DNA of 64,000 nucleotides from Chryseobacterium sp. Leaf180 (lineage in GTDB: Bacteria; Bacteroidota; Bacteroidia; Flavobacteriales; Weeksellaceae), in NCBI RefSeq assembly GCF_001424585.1, contig NZ_LMPJ01000001.1, positions 64,053-128,052 on the forward strand. The letters are read 5' to 3'. The translations under genes and the position numbers were made by a program. The first letter of the stretch is position 1. Each line of letters begins with the position of its first letter. This document shows, one piece after another, positions 15,503 to 24,603 of the stretch. The notes beneath the pieces were generated by a model. That model was given only the letters and a program-made list of their open reading frames with translations. It searched no databases and was not told where the DNA came from.

Positions 15503-17626
15503 TTACAAAATCATACTCAGCTGAATTCTTTTGCGCTGCTCGTCAATCTCCGTCACTTTTACCTGAACGTGCTGATGCAGCTTCACCACTTCATTTACAT
15601 CCGAAACAAAACCTTCTTTCAGCTGAGAAATATGTACCAGTCCGCTTTCTTTAATTCCCAAATCTACGAAACAGCCAAATGCCGTGATGTTGTTGACAAT
15701 TCCCGGTAAGATCAGGCCTGTTTTGAGGTCTGAGATTTTTTTGATTGTCGGGTCAAATTCAAAAACTTTTGCCGCTTTCCTCGGATCCAGTCCCGGTTTT
15801 TCCAGTTCTTTTAAAATATCCTGAATACCGAGAATTCCGATTTCGTTGGTGGTAAAATCTTCAGCTTTCAGAAGCGCAATTTTTTCTTTATTGGCAACCA
15901 GTTCGTGTGTTTTAATATTTAAACTTTTTGCCATTTTTTCTACGGTTTTATAAGCTTCCGGATGTACGGCAGAATTATCGAGCGGATTTTCTCCGTGGGT
16001 GATTCTTACAAATGCCGCCGCCTGCTGATAAGCTTTTTCTCCAAGCCGCGGAACTTTTTTTAAATCTTTTCTGTTTTTGAATGCACCGTTTTCTGCCCGA
16101 AATGCAATAATGTTTTCGGCCATTTTCTCACCAATTCCGGAAACGTAACTGAGAAGAGATTTGCTTGCGGTATTCAGATTGATGCCAACCGCATTCACCG
16201 ATTTCATTACGGTAGAATCGAGTTCATTCTTAAGTTTAGACTGATCTACATCATGTTGGTACTGCCCGACACCGATAGATTTAGCATCAATTTTTACCAG
16301 TTCGGCCAGCGGATCTGCAAGCCGTCTTCCGATAGAAACGGCACCACGCACGGTAACATCATATGTCGGGAATTCATCTCTTGCAATTTTACTTGCAGAA
16401 TAAACCGATGCGCCGGCTTCCGAAACCACAAAAACCTGAATCGGTTTGTCGAAAGCAATTTTCTTAATGAAAAATTCGGTCTCGCGGCTCGCAGTGCCGT
16501 TTCCGATAGAAATCGCTTCAATATGATATGCGTTTACCATCGACCGGATTTTCTTCATCGCCATACCGGTTTCGTTTTGCGGTGCATGCGGATAGATATT
16601 TTCATTATGAAGAAGATCACCTTTTTCGTCGAGGCAAACCACTTTACATCCGCTTCTGAAACCCGGATCGATCGCAAGAATTCTCTTCTCTCCCAAAGGC
16701 GGAGCCAGAAGCAGTTGGCTGAGGTTTTCAGAGAAAATATGAATCGCTTTTTCATCGGCTTTTGCCTTGGCTTCCTGTAAAGTTTCATTGGAAAGTGCCG
16801 GCTCCAGCAGCCTTTTGTATGAATCGCGTATTGCAGTTTTTATGTGTGACGTGCATTCGTTTTTTGATTTGATTAAAGCATTTTCTATAAATTCGATGGC
16901 TTCTTCCAAATCAATATCGACAGAAGTTTTGATAAACCCTTCACTTTCGGCACGAAGAATCGCCAGCAGTCGGTGCGAAGGAATGCGGTTAAGCTGTTCC
17001 TGCCAGTCGAAATACTGCTTAAATTTCTGTGCATTCTCGTCCTCGGCTTTTGCTTTGACGACTTTAGCTGTTATCACCGCTTTTTTCTGGAACATCCGGC
17101 GCAGATTCTTACGGACATACGCGTTTTCATTAATCCATTCCGCCATGATGTCGCGTGCTCCCAGAAGGGCTTCCGCGGTTGTTTCGACCTTATCACCCAC
17201 ATATTTTAAAGCAATATTCTCAATATCACGGGCGTTTTGGCTCATAATTATTCTGGCCAGAGGCTCTAATCCTTTCTCGCGGGCAGCATCCGCTTTGGTT
17301 TTTCTCTTCTTTTTAAAAGGAAGATAGAGATCTTCAAGTTCGGTCAGATTAAAGCTTTCCGATATTTTTTTTTGAAGATCATCTGTCATCTGACCCTGCA
17401 TTTCGATCGCGCCGATGATACTTTCCTTTCTTTTGATCACCTCGTCGAACTGCTTTTTACGCAAATCAATCTGTTCGATCTGTGTTTCGTCGAGATTTCC
17501 GGTAGCGTCTTTCCGGTAGCGCGAAATAAACGGAATCGTGCAGTCGTCAGCCAAAAGTTGAAGCGTGGCAGCAATGCTTTTTTCGGAAACAGGAAGTGTA
17601 TTTTGAATGAATTGAATAGCGGTCAT
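15503..17626 (-). CDS. tex: Tex-family transcription accessory / RNA-binding protein
   Basis: Tex is a conserved cytoplasmic nucleic-acid-binding protein linked to transcription and ribosome-related quality control. The 707-residue product has the helical N-terminal region with FISRYRKDATGNLDETQIEQI and LEDLYLPFKKKRKTKADAAREKG. A YqgF/RNase H-like domain follows (ILAIDPGFRSGCKVVCLD, then ISIGNGTASRETEFF), then helix-hairpin-helix motifs (SYVSGIGEKMAENIIAFR), and finally an S1 domain ending KVTEIDEQRKRIQLSM. Length and domain order are normal. A 186-residue + strand frame inside it is a shadow. Confidence 0.94.
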   Translation of the reverse strand: MTAIQFIQNTLPVSEKSIAATLQLLADDCTIPFISRYRKDATGNLDETQIEQIDLRKKQFDEVIKRKESIIGAIEMQGQMTDDLQKKISESFNLTELEDLYLPFKKKRKTKADAAREKGLEPLARIIMSQNARDIENIALKYVGDKVETTAEALLGARDIMAEWINENAYVRKNLRRMFQKKAVITAKVVKAKAEDENAQKFKQYFDWQEQLNRIPSHRLLAILRAESEGFIKTSVDIDLEEAIEFIENALIKSKNECTSHIKTAIRDSYKRLLEPALSNETLQEAKAKADEKAIHIFSENLSQLLLAPPLGEKRILAIDPGFRSGCKVVCLDEKGDLLHNENIYPHAPQNETGMAMKKIRSMVNAYHIEAISIGNGTASRETEFFIKKIAFDKPIQVFVVSEAGASVYSASKIARDEFPTYDVTVRGAVSIGRRLADPLAELVKIDAKSIGVGQYQHDVDQSKLKNELDSTVMKSVNAVGINLNTASKSLLSYVSGIGEKMAENIIAFRAENGAFKNRKDLKKVPRLGEKAYQQAAAFVRITHGENPLDNSAVHPEAYKTVEKMAKSLNIKTHELVANKEKIALLKAEDFTTNEIGILGIQDILKELEKPGLDPRKAAKVFEFDPTIKKISDLKTGLILPGIVNNITAFGCFVDLGIKESGLVHISQLKEGFVSDVNEVVKLHQHVQVKVTEIDEQRKRIQLSMIL

Positions 17627-17799
17627 GCAGAATTTTTGAAGCCGCTAAAATAGTGGAATTTTGTCGTTGTTTTTAAATTTAATAAGGAATTTAAATATAC
17701 AAATGTACAGCAAGGCTGCAGATAAAAATCTTCTGCTTTCGTATTTTGCTTTTATTGTTGACGTTTTCAGTCAGAATCTCGGCAGATTTTTTTCCTTTG

Positions 17800-18013
17800 T
17801 TAAAACAAACCACTGTTGGTAAAAGATGGATACAACTCGTCGAAATATTGCGGAATTATATTATGTAGATAGCGATCACTTTTACCGCTTCGCTGCCAAT
17901 TTTTCTTTGTAAAAATGCTTTGCAGACCAGGTAACGTTTCATCAATCATTGCAAAAAGTACTTCGTAATGGCGAAGGTTTTCTGCTAAGTTTCATTTTGA
18001 CTCTTTCTGTCAT
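17800..18013 (-). pseudogene. Small hypothetical protein gene with an apparent +1 indel
   Basis: On the - strand the frame starts MTERVKM at 18013. After skipping one A in the A3 run at 17990-17992 it continues NLAENLRHYEVLFAMIDETL, then PGLQSIFTKKNWQ, RSGKSDRYLHN, IIPQYFDELYPS and FTNSGLF, and stops at 17800. The repaired product has about 70 residues and protein-like composition. The frame downstream of the indel alone is open for about 63 codons but lacks a start. I do not recognise the family. It is either a decayed small gene or a real one hit by a sequencing indel. Confidence 0.42.
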
Positions 18014-18111
18014 TGTCTACAAACTACCGTATTTAAAGTATTGATAGAAAGCTGAGAAAAAATAATGTCTGTCTTGACAAAAGTCTTTACCGTTTGGATG
18101 AGTTAAAGACC

Positions 18112-18149
18112 AAAAAAAAGGAATATCACATCAGCGATATTCCTTTTTT
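18112..18149. terminator. Bidirectional terminator
   Basis: A run of A and GGAATATC (18120-18127) pairs with GATATTCC (18136-18143) and a T run. It lies 4 nt beyond the stop of the DUF2945 gene on the - strand. Confidence 0.75.
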
Positions 18150-18153
18150 CATT

Positions 18154-18354
18154 TTACTTTTTCGTCAGCGCGTCGGCTTTATGCACCGCTTTTTCACCGG
18201 TTTTGTCACTTTCCACTTCATACTGTGGTTCATCTTTCGAAGCTTTTCGGTCTTTTTTCATAAAAGTAAAATCTTCCGTATGCACCTTTGTGATTTTCCC
18301 TTCAGTTTCTCCGTTCTGAAATTTCCATTTTACGTGATCGCCTTTTTTAAACAT
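18154..18354 (-). CDS. DUF2945 (HVA1/Tudor-like) small protein
   Basis: The 66-residue protein reads MFKKGDHVKWKFQNGETEGKI near the start, then VHTEDFTFMKKDRKASKDEP, QYEVESDKTGEKAVHKAD and ALTKK. This is the whole DUF2945 domain, a small SH3/Tudor-like barrel with the KGDHVxW...G...G.I pattern. Its role is unknown; homologues are widespread as stand-alone cytoplasmic proteins. The strong terminator right after its stop supports a one-gene transcript. Confidence 0.85.
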   Translation of the reverse strand: MFKKGDHVKWKFQNGETEGKITKVHTEDFTFMKKDRKASKDEPQYEVESDKTGEKAVHKADALTKK

Positions 18355-18484
18355 AATCTTTCCTTATTATATTAGTATTTTGTAATGGTATTTTCATGTA
18401 AACAAAAATGATACTAATTAAAATTAACAGGAAAATAATTTACAGTCTACAGGAATTCGTGTTTTAATTTTTAAATTTAAGCTC

Positions 18485-19024
18485 ATGAATTTTAATCCTC
18501 AAAAAATACTGGAAGACGATGTCGTTCGTCTCTCTCCGCTTACAAAAAATGATTTTGAAGCCTTATATGAAGCCGCTTCAGACCCTGAAATCTGGATCCA
18601 GCATCCGAATAAAGACCGCTGGCAGAAAACTGTTTTTGAAAATTTCTTTGAAGGGGCATTGCAAAGTGGTGGCGCGTACACCGTAACCGAAAAATCAACT
18701 GGAAAAGTGATTGGCAGTACACGCTTTTATGATCTTGATGAATTGCAGAAATCTGTACTGATTGGCTATACTTTTTATGCAAAAGAATTTTGGGGAAAAT
18801 CTTTGAATTCGAGGGTAAAAAAAATGATGCTTGATGAAGCTTACAAATACTTAGATACAGTCATTTTTCATGTTGGAGCGCAGAATATAAGATCACAGAT
18901 CGCGATGGAAAGATTGGGAGCGGAAAAAACAGGAGAGGAGGAAGTCGCTTATTTTGGTGAATCTCCCAAAACAAACTTTGTGTATGAGATTAAAAAAGAA
19001 AACTGGCTTCCTAAAAAATATTAA
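18485..19024 (+). CDS. GNAT-family N-acetyltransferase (RimJ/RimL type)
   Basis: The 179-residue protein has the GNAT layout: VVRLSPLTKNDFEALYEAAS at the N-terminus, VIGSTRFYDLDELQKSVLIGYTFY in the central strands, FWGKSLNSRVKKMML at the CoA-binding P-loop position, and VGAQNIRSQIAMERLGAEKTG at the C-terminal strand and helix. RimJ/RimL relatives acetylate protein N-termini or small amines such as antibiotics; the substrate here is unknown. It is convergent with the receiver-domain gene. Confidence 0.85.
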   Translation: MNFNPQKILEDDVVRLSPLTKNDFEALYEAASDPEIWIQHPNKDRWQKTVFENFFEGALQSGGAYTVTEKSTGKVIGSTRFYDLDELQKSVLIGYTFYAKEFWGKSLNSRVKKMMLDEAYKYLDTVIFHVGAQNIRSQIAMERLGAEKTGEEEVAYFGESPKTNFVYEIKKENWLPKKY

Positions 19025-19038
19025 GAATGATATAAAGA

Positions 19039-19395
19039 TCAGTTTACAAAATACTGAATTCTCTCCAGCATCAAATTTATATCAAAAGGTTTTGCAATAA
19101 AAGCATCCGGTCGGCAGGCAATCTGCGTTTCTCCGTATTGAGCGTGCGCACTCATAATAAAAACAGGAACACCCTCATTTACTTTTTCCTCCCTGATTTG
19201 CTGGCAAAGTTCAATTCCTGAACCATCTGGCAAGCGAACATCAAATAGGTAAAGATCAGGCGTATAAGATAAATCTCTGTTGCTGAATTCAGTCGCAGAT
19301 CCGAAAGATTGTACATCGTAATTTTCACTTTCCAAAAAAACTTCAAGAATTTCGCGTATCGCGTCATCGTCCTCGACGATATAAATCGTTTTCAT
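19039..19395 (-). CDS. Single-domain response regulator (receiver only)
   Basis: The 118-residue protein is a bare receiver domain. The acidic pocket is EDDD (residues 8-11), the phospho-acceptor is Asp52 in YLFDVRLPDGSG, the switch Ser lies in IMSAHA, and the conserved Lys is in FIAKPFD. No output domain is attached, so it would act as a phospho-relay partner or by protein contact. It is divergently placed from a GAF-PAS-PAS histidine kinase starting 287 bp away, which is a natural candidate partner (inference). Confidence 0.9.
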   Translation of the reverse strand: MKTIYIVEDDDAIREILEVFLESENYDVQSFGSATEFSNRDLSYTPDLYLFDVRLPDGSGIELCQQIREEKVNEGVPVFIMSAHAQYGETQIACRPDAFIAKPFDINLMLERIQYFVN

Positions 19396-19631
19396 GCACG
19401 TAATTTAACAATAACTGCACCAATGTTTAACTTACATCCATATAAGTGTAATAAAATCATTTAATTAGTATTTTTTGTGATTTTGCGTGATGATTCATTG
19501 TAGAACATATTTAATGTAGCATGAGATTATGTAATAAATTTTTAATGAATAAATTCTCTTACTTTTAGTATCGATTTGAGTGGTATTTTAGGTTGTTCAG
19601 TTAATCTTAAAATCAGCAGAAAATAATTTTA

Positions 19632-19639
19632 TACCTTTG
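19632..19639 (+). promoter_or_regulatory. Bacteroidota -7 box (TACCTTTG) for the histidine kinase gene
   Basis: TACCTTTG followed by CG fits TAnnTTTG and lies 42 nt before the ATG at 19682. Confidence 0.55.
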
Positions 19640-19681
19640 CGACCGGATATTATTTTTTAAAAATATCGTACCGAACATTCT

Positions 19682-21721
19682 ATGCCGGAAAAAACAGACA
19701 CAAATGAGCAGCAGCGACTTCAATCTCTGCAATCCTATCATATTTTAGATACTGCTGCCGAAAAAGATTTTGATGATATAACTGAGTTGGCGTCCGCAAT
19801 CTGTGAAACGCCTATTTCGCTCATCAGCCTTGTAGACGAAAACAGACAGTGGTTCAAATCGCGTCACGGTCTTGATGCTCTGGAAACCGAACGCTGCCAT
19901 TCTTTTTGTGCACACGCTATTCTTCAGCCCAAAGAATTGATGGAAATTAATGACGCGAAGCTTGATTTCCGTTTTTCAGAAAATCCATTGGTTACCGGAA
20001 GTCCAAATATCCGTTTTTATGCTGGAATGCCGCTTGTAGATCCAGACGGTCAGGCGCTTGGTTCTCTTTGTGTAATCGATGAGAAACCCAAAACACTAAC
20101 CGAAGTTCAGAAAAATGCACTGCGGATTTTAGCCAATCAGGTCATTGACAAACTGCTTTTAAGAAAAAATGCTTACGATTTAGAACAGGCTAACCAAAAA
20201 CTTACGGAAGCTAACCGTGAGCTGAGCGAAACGGAAGCTGAACTTAAAAGAAGCAATACCAATCTTCACAACAGCAAAGTGAGACTTCAGACCATTCTTG
20301 ATATCATTGGCGAAGGCATCGGAATTACCGATGAAGTAGGGAATATTGTTTATACAAATAAAAGAAATCGCGAAATTTTTAAAATAGAAGAAGGTCATAT
20401 GCTTTCTCTACAAAACGGTTCATCGTTGTGGGACAACCGCAGATTGGATGGATCTCTTCTTCCGCGTGAAGAACATCCGGTAAGTATCGCCGTCCGAACC
20501 GGGAAACCTGTTCTTAATTTTGAGTTTCTTGTCCGCGACCGCGACGGCAAGCGGCTGTATTTAAGAATGAATGCCGCGCCGATTACTGATGAAAACGGAA
20601 AAGTAACAGGAGCAGTAGCCAATTTTGCAGATATTACCCAAAGTTATCTCCTACAGCAGCAACTAAAAGAGCGGGAAGAGAGTCTCAGAATGGCGATCAC
20701 TTCTGCCAATCTCGGGACATGGCATATGAATACTTTAGATAAATTCTTTACGCCTTCGACTAGGTTGAAAGAACTCTTTGGTTATCATGAAGACGAAGAA
20801 ATGACCTATCATGAAGCCATAGCTCAGATCGACGCGTCCCATCGTGAGAAAGTAATGACAACTGTTTCAGATGCAATGATGAGCAGCCAGTCTTATCAGG
20901 TCGAATTTCCTGTCATAGGATTTCGTGACCGGAAACTTCGCTGGGTTCATGCCACCGGAAAACTTTATAAAAACCCGTCAGATCCCTCAATATCCCATTT
21001 TTCTGGAACCATTGCTGATATTACAGAAAGAAAACTCGATGAGCAGCGACGCAGTGATTTTGTAGGAATGGTAAGCCATGAACTGAGAAATCCACTCACA
21101 GCGATTAACGGTTATACATATATTTTAAATAAACGTGCTTCCAAAGAAGAAGATGCTTTTACATGCAATATTTCGGCAAAAATCAGTGTACAGATCAAGC
21201 GGATGGAAGCGCTCATAAACGGTTTTCTGGATGTAGCGAGATTAGGTGAAGGAAAAATTCAGTTAAATGAAACACAGTTTGAACTTTCTGAGCTTTTAAA
21301 ATTTACCGAAGAAGAATGTCTGGCAAATATCACATCGCATGAAATAAATTTTGATATTTCGAACGAAATTACTTTACTGGCAGACCGAGAAAAAATAGAG
21401 CAGGTGATTACTAATTTCATCAATAATGCAGTAAAATATTCACCGAGAAATACCGAGATTAAGGTAGTGGGTGCAATTCGGGATGGTGTCGCCTGTGTTT
21501 CCGTAAGAGATCACGGGATGGGAATTTCTCCTCAAGATCAACCTTTTGTTTTTGACCGTTATTACCGCGTGGATAGCGAAGAAATGAAGAATAAAAAAGG
21601 TTTCGGAATGGGATTATACATCTGCCGGGAAATAATTGAGCGTCACAATGGTGAGATCGGGGTTGAAAGTACTATTGGCGAAGGAAGTACGTTCTGGTTC
21701 ACTCTTCCTGTAAATAAATAA
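19682..21721 (+). CDS. GAF-PAS-PAS sensor histidine kinase, cytoplasmic
   Basis: The 679-residue kinase has no membrane segment, so it senses an internal signal. An N-terminal GAF domain spans about residues 15-160 (CETPISLISLVDENRQWFKS, CHSFCAHAILQ, FYAGMPLVDPDGQALGSLCV). A coiled coil (160-205) and two PAS domains (about 205-320 and 330-445) follow. The HisKA helix reads FVGMVSHELRNPLTAINGY with the phospho-acceptor His. The ATPase domain has NFINNAVKYSP (N box), VRDHGMGIS (G1) and GFGMGLYI (G2). There is no receiver domain; the lone receiver protein encoded divergently upstream may be its partner. Confidence 0.93.
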   Translation: MPEKTDTNEQQRLQSLQSYHILDTAAEKDFDDITELASAICETPISLISLVDENRQWFKSRHGLDALETERCHSFCAHAILQPKELMEINDAKLDFRFSENPLVTGSPNIRFYAGMPLVDPDGQALGSLCVIDEKPKTLTEVQKNALRILANQVIDKLLLRKNAYDLEQANQKLTEANRELSETEAELKRSNTNLHNSKVRLQTILDIIGEGIGITDEVGNIVYTNKRNREIFKIEEGHMLSLQNGSSLWDNRRLDGSLLPREEHPVSIAVRTGKPVLNFEFLVRDRDGKRLYLRMNAAPITDENGKVTGAVANFADITQSYLLQQQLKEREESLRMAITSANLGTWHMNTLDKFFTPSTRLKELFGYHEDEEMTYHEAIAQIDASHREKVMTTVSDAMMSSQSYQVEFPVIGFRDRKLRWVHATGKLYKNPSDPSISHFSGTIADITERKLDEQRRSDFVGMVSHELRNPLTAINGYTYILNKRASKEEDAFTCNISAKISVQIKRMEALINGFLDVARLGEGKIQLNETQFELSELLKFTEEECLANITSHEINFDISNEITLLADREKIEQVITNFINNAVKYSPRNTEIKVVGAIRDGVACVSVRDHGMGISPQDQPFVFDRYYRVDSEEMKNKKGFGMGLYICREIIERHNGEIGVESTIGEGSTFWFTLPVNK

Positions 21722-21723
21722 AA

Positions 21724-21750
21724 AAAGAAGACTTTTTAAATCTTCTTTTG
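21724..21750. terminator. Bidirectional terminator between convergent genes
   Basis: AAAAGAAGA at 21724-21732 pairs with TCTTCTTTT at 21742-21750. It overlaps the last codons of the - strand gene and follows the kinase stop by 2 nt. Confidence 0.6.
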
Positions 21751-22116
21751 ATACTCTGGCCGCTGTTCGAAAACTTGCTGAAGGTCATCCAGACAATCGG
21801 CGCCGACGCAGTTTTTATTGTTAAGAAGCCATTTCTGAATCAGCAGTGTTCTGTAGGTAGAAACTACATTTTTTACTGAATCTTCTTCGGAAAAATAATC
21901 AAGCGCGAAAAAAAAAGCGGTATTGAAATGCATCAGATCAGGCTCACTAACCCATGGTTTTGTCATCATCATCAGTGGCCAGTGCCAAACAAACCGCTCT
22001 TTATATGACTGAACTTCAAAAACCGAGTTTTTATTAATTTTATATGAGAGATTATTGGGCATTTCGACCTTTATTCCCTCTTCATTTACTTCAAAAATCC
22101 CAAACTGTACTGCCAT
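21736..22116 (-). CDS. Hypothetical protein (126 aa)
   Basis: The protein starts MAVQFGIFEVNEEGIKVEMP and contains a Trp-rich segment (RFVWHWPLMMMTKPWVSEPD) and two Cys in NNKNCVGADCLDD. It has no signal peptide and no clear membrane helix. I do not recognise the family. The clean start, the stop at a shared terminator and protein-like composition support a real gene. Confidence 0.6.
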   Translation of the reverse strand: MAVQFGIFEVNEEGIKVEMPNNLSYKINKNSVFEVQSYKERFVWHWPLMMMTKPWVSEPDLMHFNTAFFFALDYFSEEDSVKNVVSTYRTLLIQKWLLNNKNCVGADCLDDLQQVFEQRPEYQKKI

Positions 22117-22288
22117 TTTTATGTTTTACTTTACTGCTAAAATAAGAATAAGATTTAATACATAATAGGTGTTTGTATAATTATTGTATTTATTTAATAT
22201 TAAATTTCGATTTATTATGTTATAAATTTATTTTCTGCTGGGTATTTTTTAGCAAAATTATGACCTCGCCCATACTTGGTAATAACTC

Positions 22289-22301
22289 CTACAGTGTGTA
22301 G
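22289..22301. repeat. Short dyad CTACA-gtg-TGTAG upstream of the SulP gene
   Basis: Perfect 5-bp arms flank a 3-nt spacer in the 355-bp AT-rich intergenic region (22117-22471) between divergent genes, and a TATATTTTT stretch follows. It could be an operator. Apart from this the region shows no gene. Confidence 0.3.
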
Positions 22302-22471
22302 TATATTTTTTAATTTAGGCATCACTTCAACTAAATGTGATTTTAAATTTATAAGCCATAAATTTGTTTTCTGGTTAAAGCCTCATTCTTGATCGGATTG
22401 TTAAGGCAAAATTGTTCCTGAAGTTAATTTTAACATCATTATATAAACAAAGTTTATCCAAAAATATTTTC

Positions 22472-24004
22472 ATGCAGAAAATTATCAGCCTGTTCGATTT
22501 CAGACAGGAAATCAATTATAAAAACGAAATTCTGGCTGGCCTCACCGTTGCAATGACGATGATTCCTGAGTCGCTTTCTTTTGCGATTCTTGCCGGACTG
22601 TCGCCGCTTACAGGATTGTATGCCGCTTTCCTAATGGGATTGATTACAGCTGTTTTTGGCGGCCGGCCGGGAATGGTTTCCGGTGGAGCAGGAGCGACTG
22701 TGGTTGTGCTTATCGCGCTTGCATCAGCGCATGGTGTTGAATATCTTTTTGCTGCGGTCGTTCTTGCCGGAATATTTCAGATTCTGGTGGGTGCATTTAA
22801 ACTCGGAAAATTTGTAAGGCTCATTCCGCAGCCTGTTATGTACGGCTTTCTAAACGGTTTGGCAGTCATTATTTTTATGGCACAGGTAGCACAGTTTAAA
22901 ATCGTTTCGGACGGCATCGAAAGTTGGATGAATGGAATGTCTTTATATATAATGATGGGACTCACTTTACTTACGGTTGCCATCGTATTTTTTCTTCCAA
23001 GATTCACAAAAGCTGTTCCAGCATCATTAGTCGCAATTATTGTTGTTTCAGCATTGGTGTTTTTCGTGGGAATTGATACCAAAAAAGTATTAGATATAGC
23101 TTCTGTAAGCGGCTCATTTCCTAAATTTCATATTCCGCAGATCCCTTTTTCATTGGAAACACTTCAAATTATTTTCCCTTATGCTATGATTATGGCCGGA
23201 GTTGGTCTCATAGAAAGTTTGCTGACTTTAAATATGGTGGACGAAATTACCGCGACTAAAGGCAACAGCAACCGCGAAGCCGTAGCGCAGGGAATTGCCA
23301 ATATGACCAATGGCTTTTTTGGCGGAATGGGAGGTTGTGCTATGGTGGCGCAGACTTTAGTGAATATTGGTGCCGGTGCCCGGACAAGACTTTCCGCAAT
23401 TATTGGTGCGCTCACAATTTTATTTGTGATTCTTGCCGGCGGTTCTGTTATTGAACAGATTCCTATGGCAGCGCTGGTTGGTGTGATGATGATGGTAGCG
23501 ATTGGTACGTTTGAATGGGTAAGTTTTCGGATTATCAATAAAATGCCAAAACACGATATTTTTACCGGAATTCTTGTCGCAGTTATTACCGTGGTTTTGC
23601 ACAATCTCGCTTTGGCTGTTTTAGTCGGAGTCATTATTTCCGCTTTGGTTTTCGCTTGGGAAAGTGCGAAAAGAATTCGTGCCCGAAAATTCATAGATAA
23701 CAATGGCGTAAAGCATTACGAAATATTCGGACCGTTATTCTTCGGTTCGGTTTCTGCGTTTACAGAGAAATTTGATGTTATGAACGATCCGCAGGAAGTC
23801 GTTATCGACTTTTCTGAAAGCCGCGTTTCCGACATGTCAGCCATCGATGCACTTCACAAAATAACCGAAAAATATCAACAGCAAGGTAAAATTCTTCATC
23901 TCCGCCACCTTAGCCCTGAATGCAGAAAGCTTTTACAAAATGCGGAAAGTATTATCGAAGTAAATATTCAGGAAGATCCGGAATATCGGGTGATGGAGAA
24001 ATGA
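22472..24004 (+). CDS. SulP-family anion transporter with STAS domain
   Basis: The protein has about 510 residues from MQKIISLFDFRQEINYKNEI (22472). The longer frame from 22412 adds 20 residues without SulP likeness and is rejected. SulP signs are ILAGLTVAMTMIPESLSFAILAGLSPLTGLYAAF at the start, GGRPGMVSGGAGATVVVL, and a long membrane domain up to about residue 390. A cytoplasmic STAS domain ends the protein (VVIDFSESRVSDMSAIDALHKI). SulP proteins carry sulfate, bicarbonate or dicarboxylates; no carbonic anhydrase or sulfur gene is nearby, so the anion is not clear. Confidence 0.92.
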   Translation: MQKIISLFDFRQEINYKNEILAGLTVAMTMIPESLSFAILAGLSPLTGLYAAFLMGLITAVFGGRPGMVSGGAGATVVVLIALASAHGVEYLFAAVVLAGIFQILVGAFKLGKFVRLIPQPVMYGFLNGLAVIIFMAQVAQFKIVSDGIESWMNGMSLYIMMGLTLLTVAIVFFLPRFTKAVPASLVAIIVVSALVFFVGIDTKKVLDIASVSGSFPKFHIPQIPFSLETLQIIFPYAMIMAGVGLIESLLTLNMVDEITATKGNSNREAVAQGIANMTNGFFGGMGGCAMVAQTLVNIGAGARTRLSAIIGALTILFVILAGGSVIEQIPMAALVGVMMMVAIGTFEWVSFRIINKMPKHDIFTGILVAVITVVLHNLALAVLVGVIISALVFAWESAKRIRARKFIDNNGVKHYEIFGPLFFGSVSAFTEKFDVMNDPQEVVIDFSESRVSDMSAIDALHKITEKYQQQGKILHLRHLSPECRKLLQNAESIIEVNIQEDPEYRVMEK

Positions 24005-24603
24005 TTTTAAACTTAAACCGAAGTATGTATTAGTTATTATTTCATTACATTATATGATGATCTGATAACTTGTTTGTCTAAGTTGCATTGATGCAGTTTA
24101 TAACGTAATCTTAATCAGAATTTAGCTAAATACTTACCAGACAATTGTTGGTTTCGAAACCTGTTTCACAACCTTCTGAAAATATAGAGAAATTCCGCAT
24201 TTCAATTTATTTAATTCTAAAATTTCCTGCTTTTAATTTTTGTTAACAATTGTTAATTTTACACATCCTTGGCAAAATATTTGCTGTTAGCACATCTGTA
24301 AATATCGCTGTGGTATATTGAGGAAATAGCAGTTAATATTGAATTTTTATAATACCACTTCATTTTTTTAGCAGATATAATTAAATTTTTATTTTGCTGG
24401 ATTTTGTAATTTAAACATAAAAAAGTTAATGTAAAATGATTTTTTTACCATTTCTTTAATCTATTTTCGTAAATGTCTAATGTTTGTGAAATCCATTCCA
24501 GTCTGAATTAATATTTAAAGAAAAGTTCATCTTAAAAAGAGCTGATCCGGATATGAATTTGTGATATTTAGTTTTTATAAAATACAGTACAGATAAGTTT
24601 TAT
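24005..24603. other. Long AT-rich intergenic region upstream of the T6SS operon
   Basis: About 600 bp with no convincing ORF. It holds a perfect 14-bp palindrome, TTAACAATTGTTAA at 24243-24256, and many T-rich stretches. It marks the boundary between housekeeping DNA and the T6SS locus and is the likely place for promoters and operators of the regulator-tssO operon; I cannot pick out one convincing promoter. Confidence 0.5.

Noticed and set aside
16767..17327. 186-codon + strand frame with hydrophobic stretches inside tex
   Set aside because: It lies fully antisense to a well-conserved tex reading frame and matches no known protein pattern.
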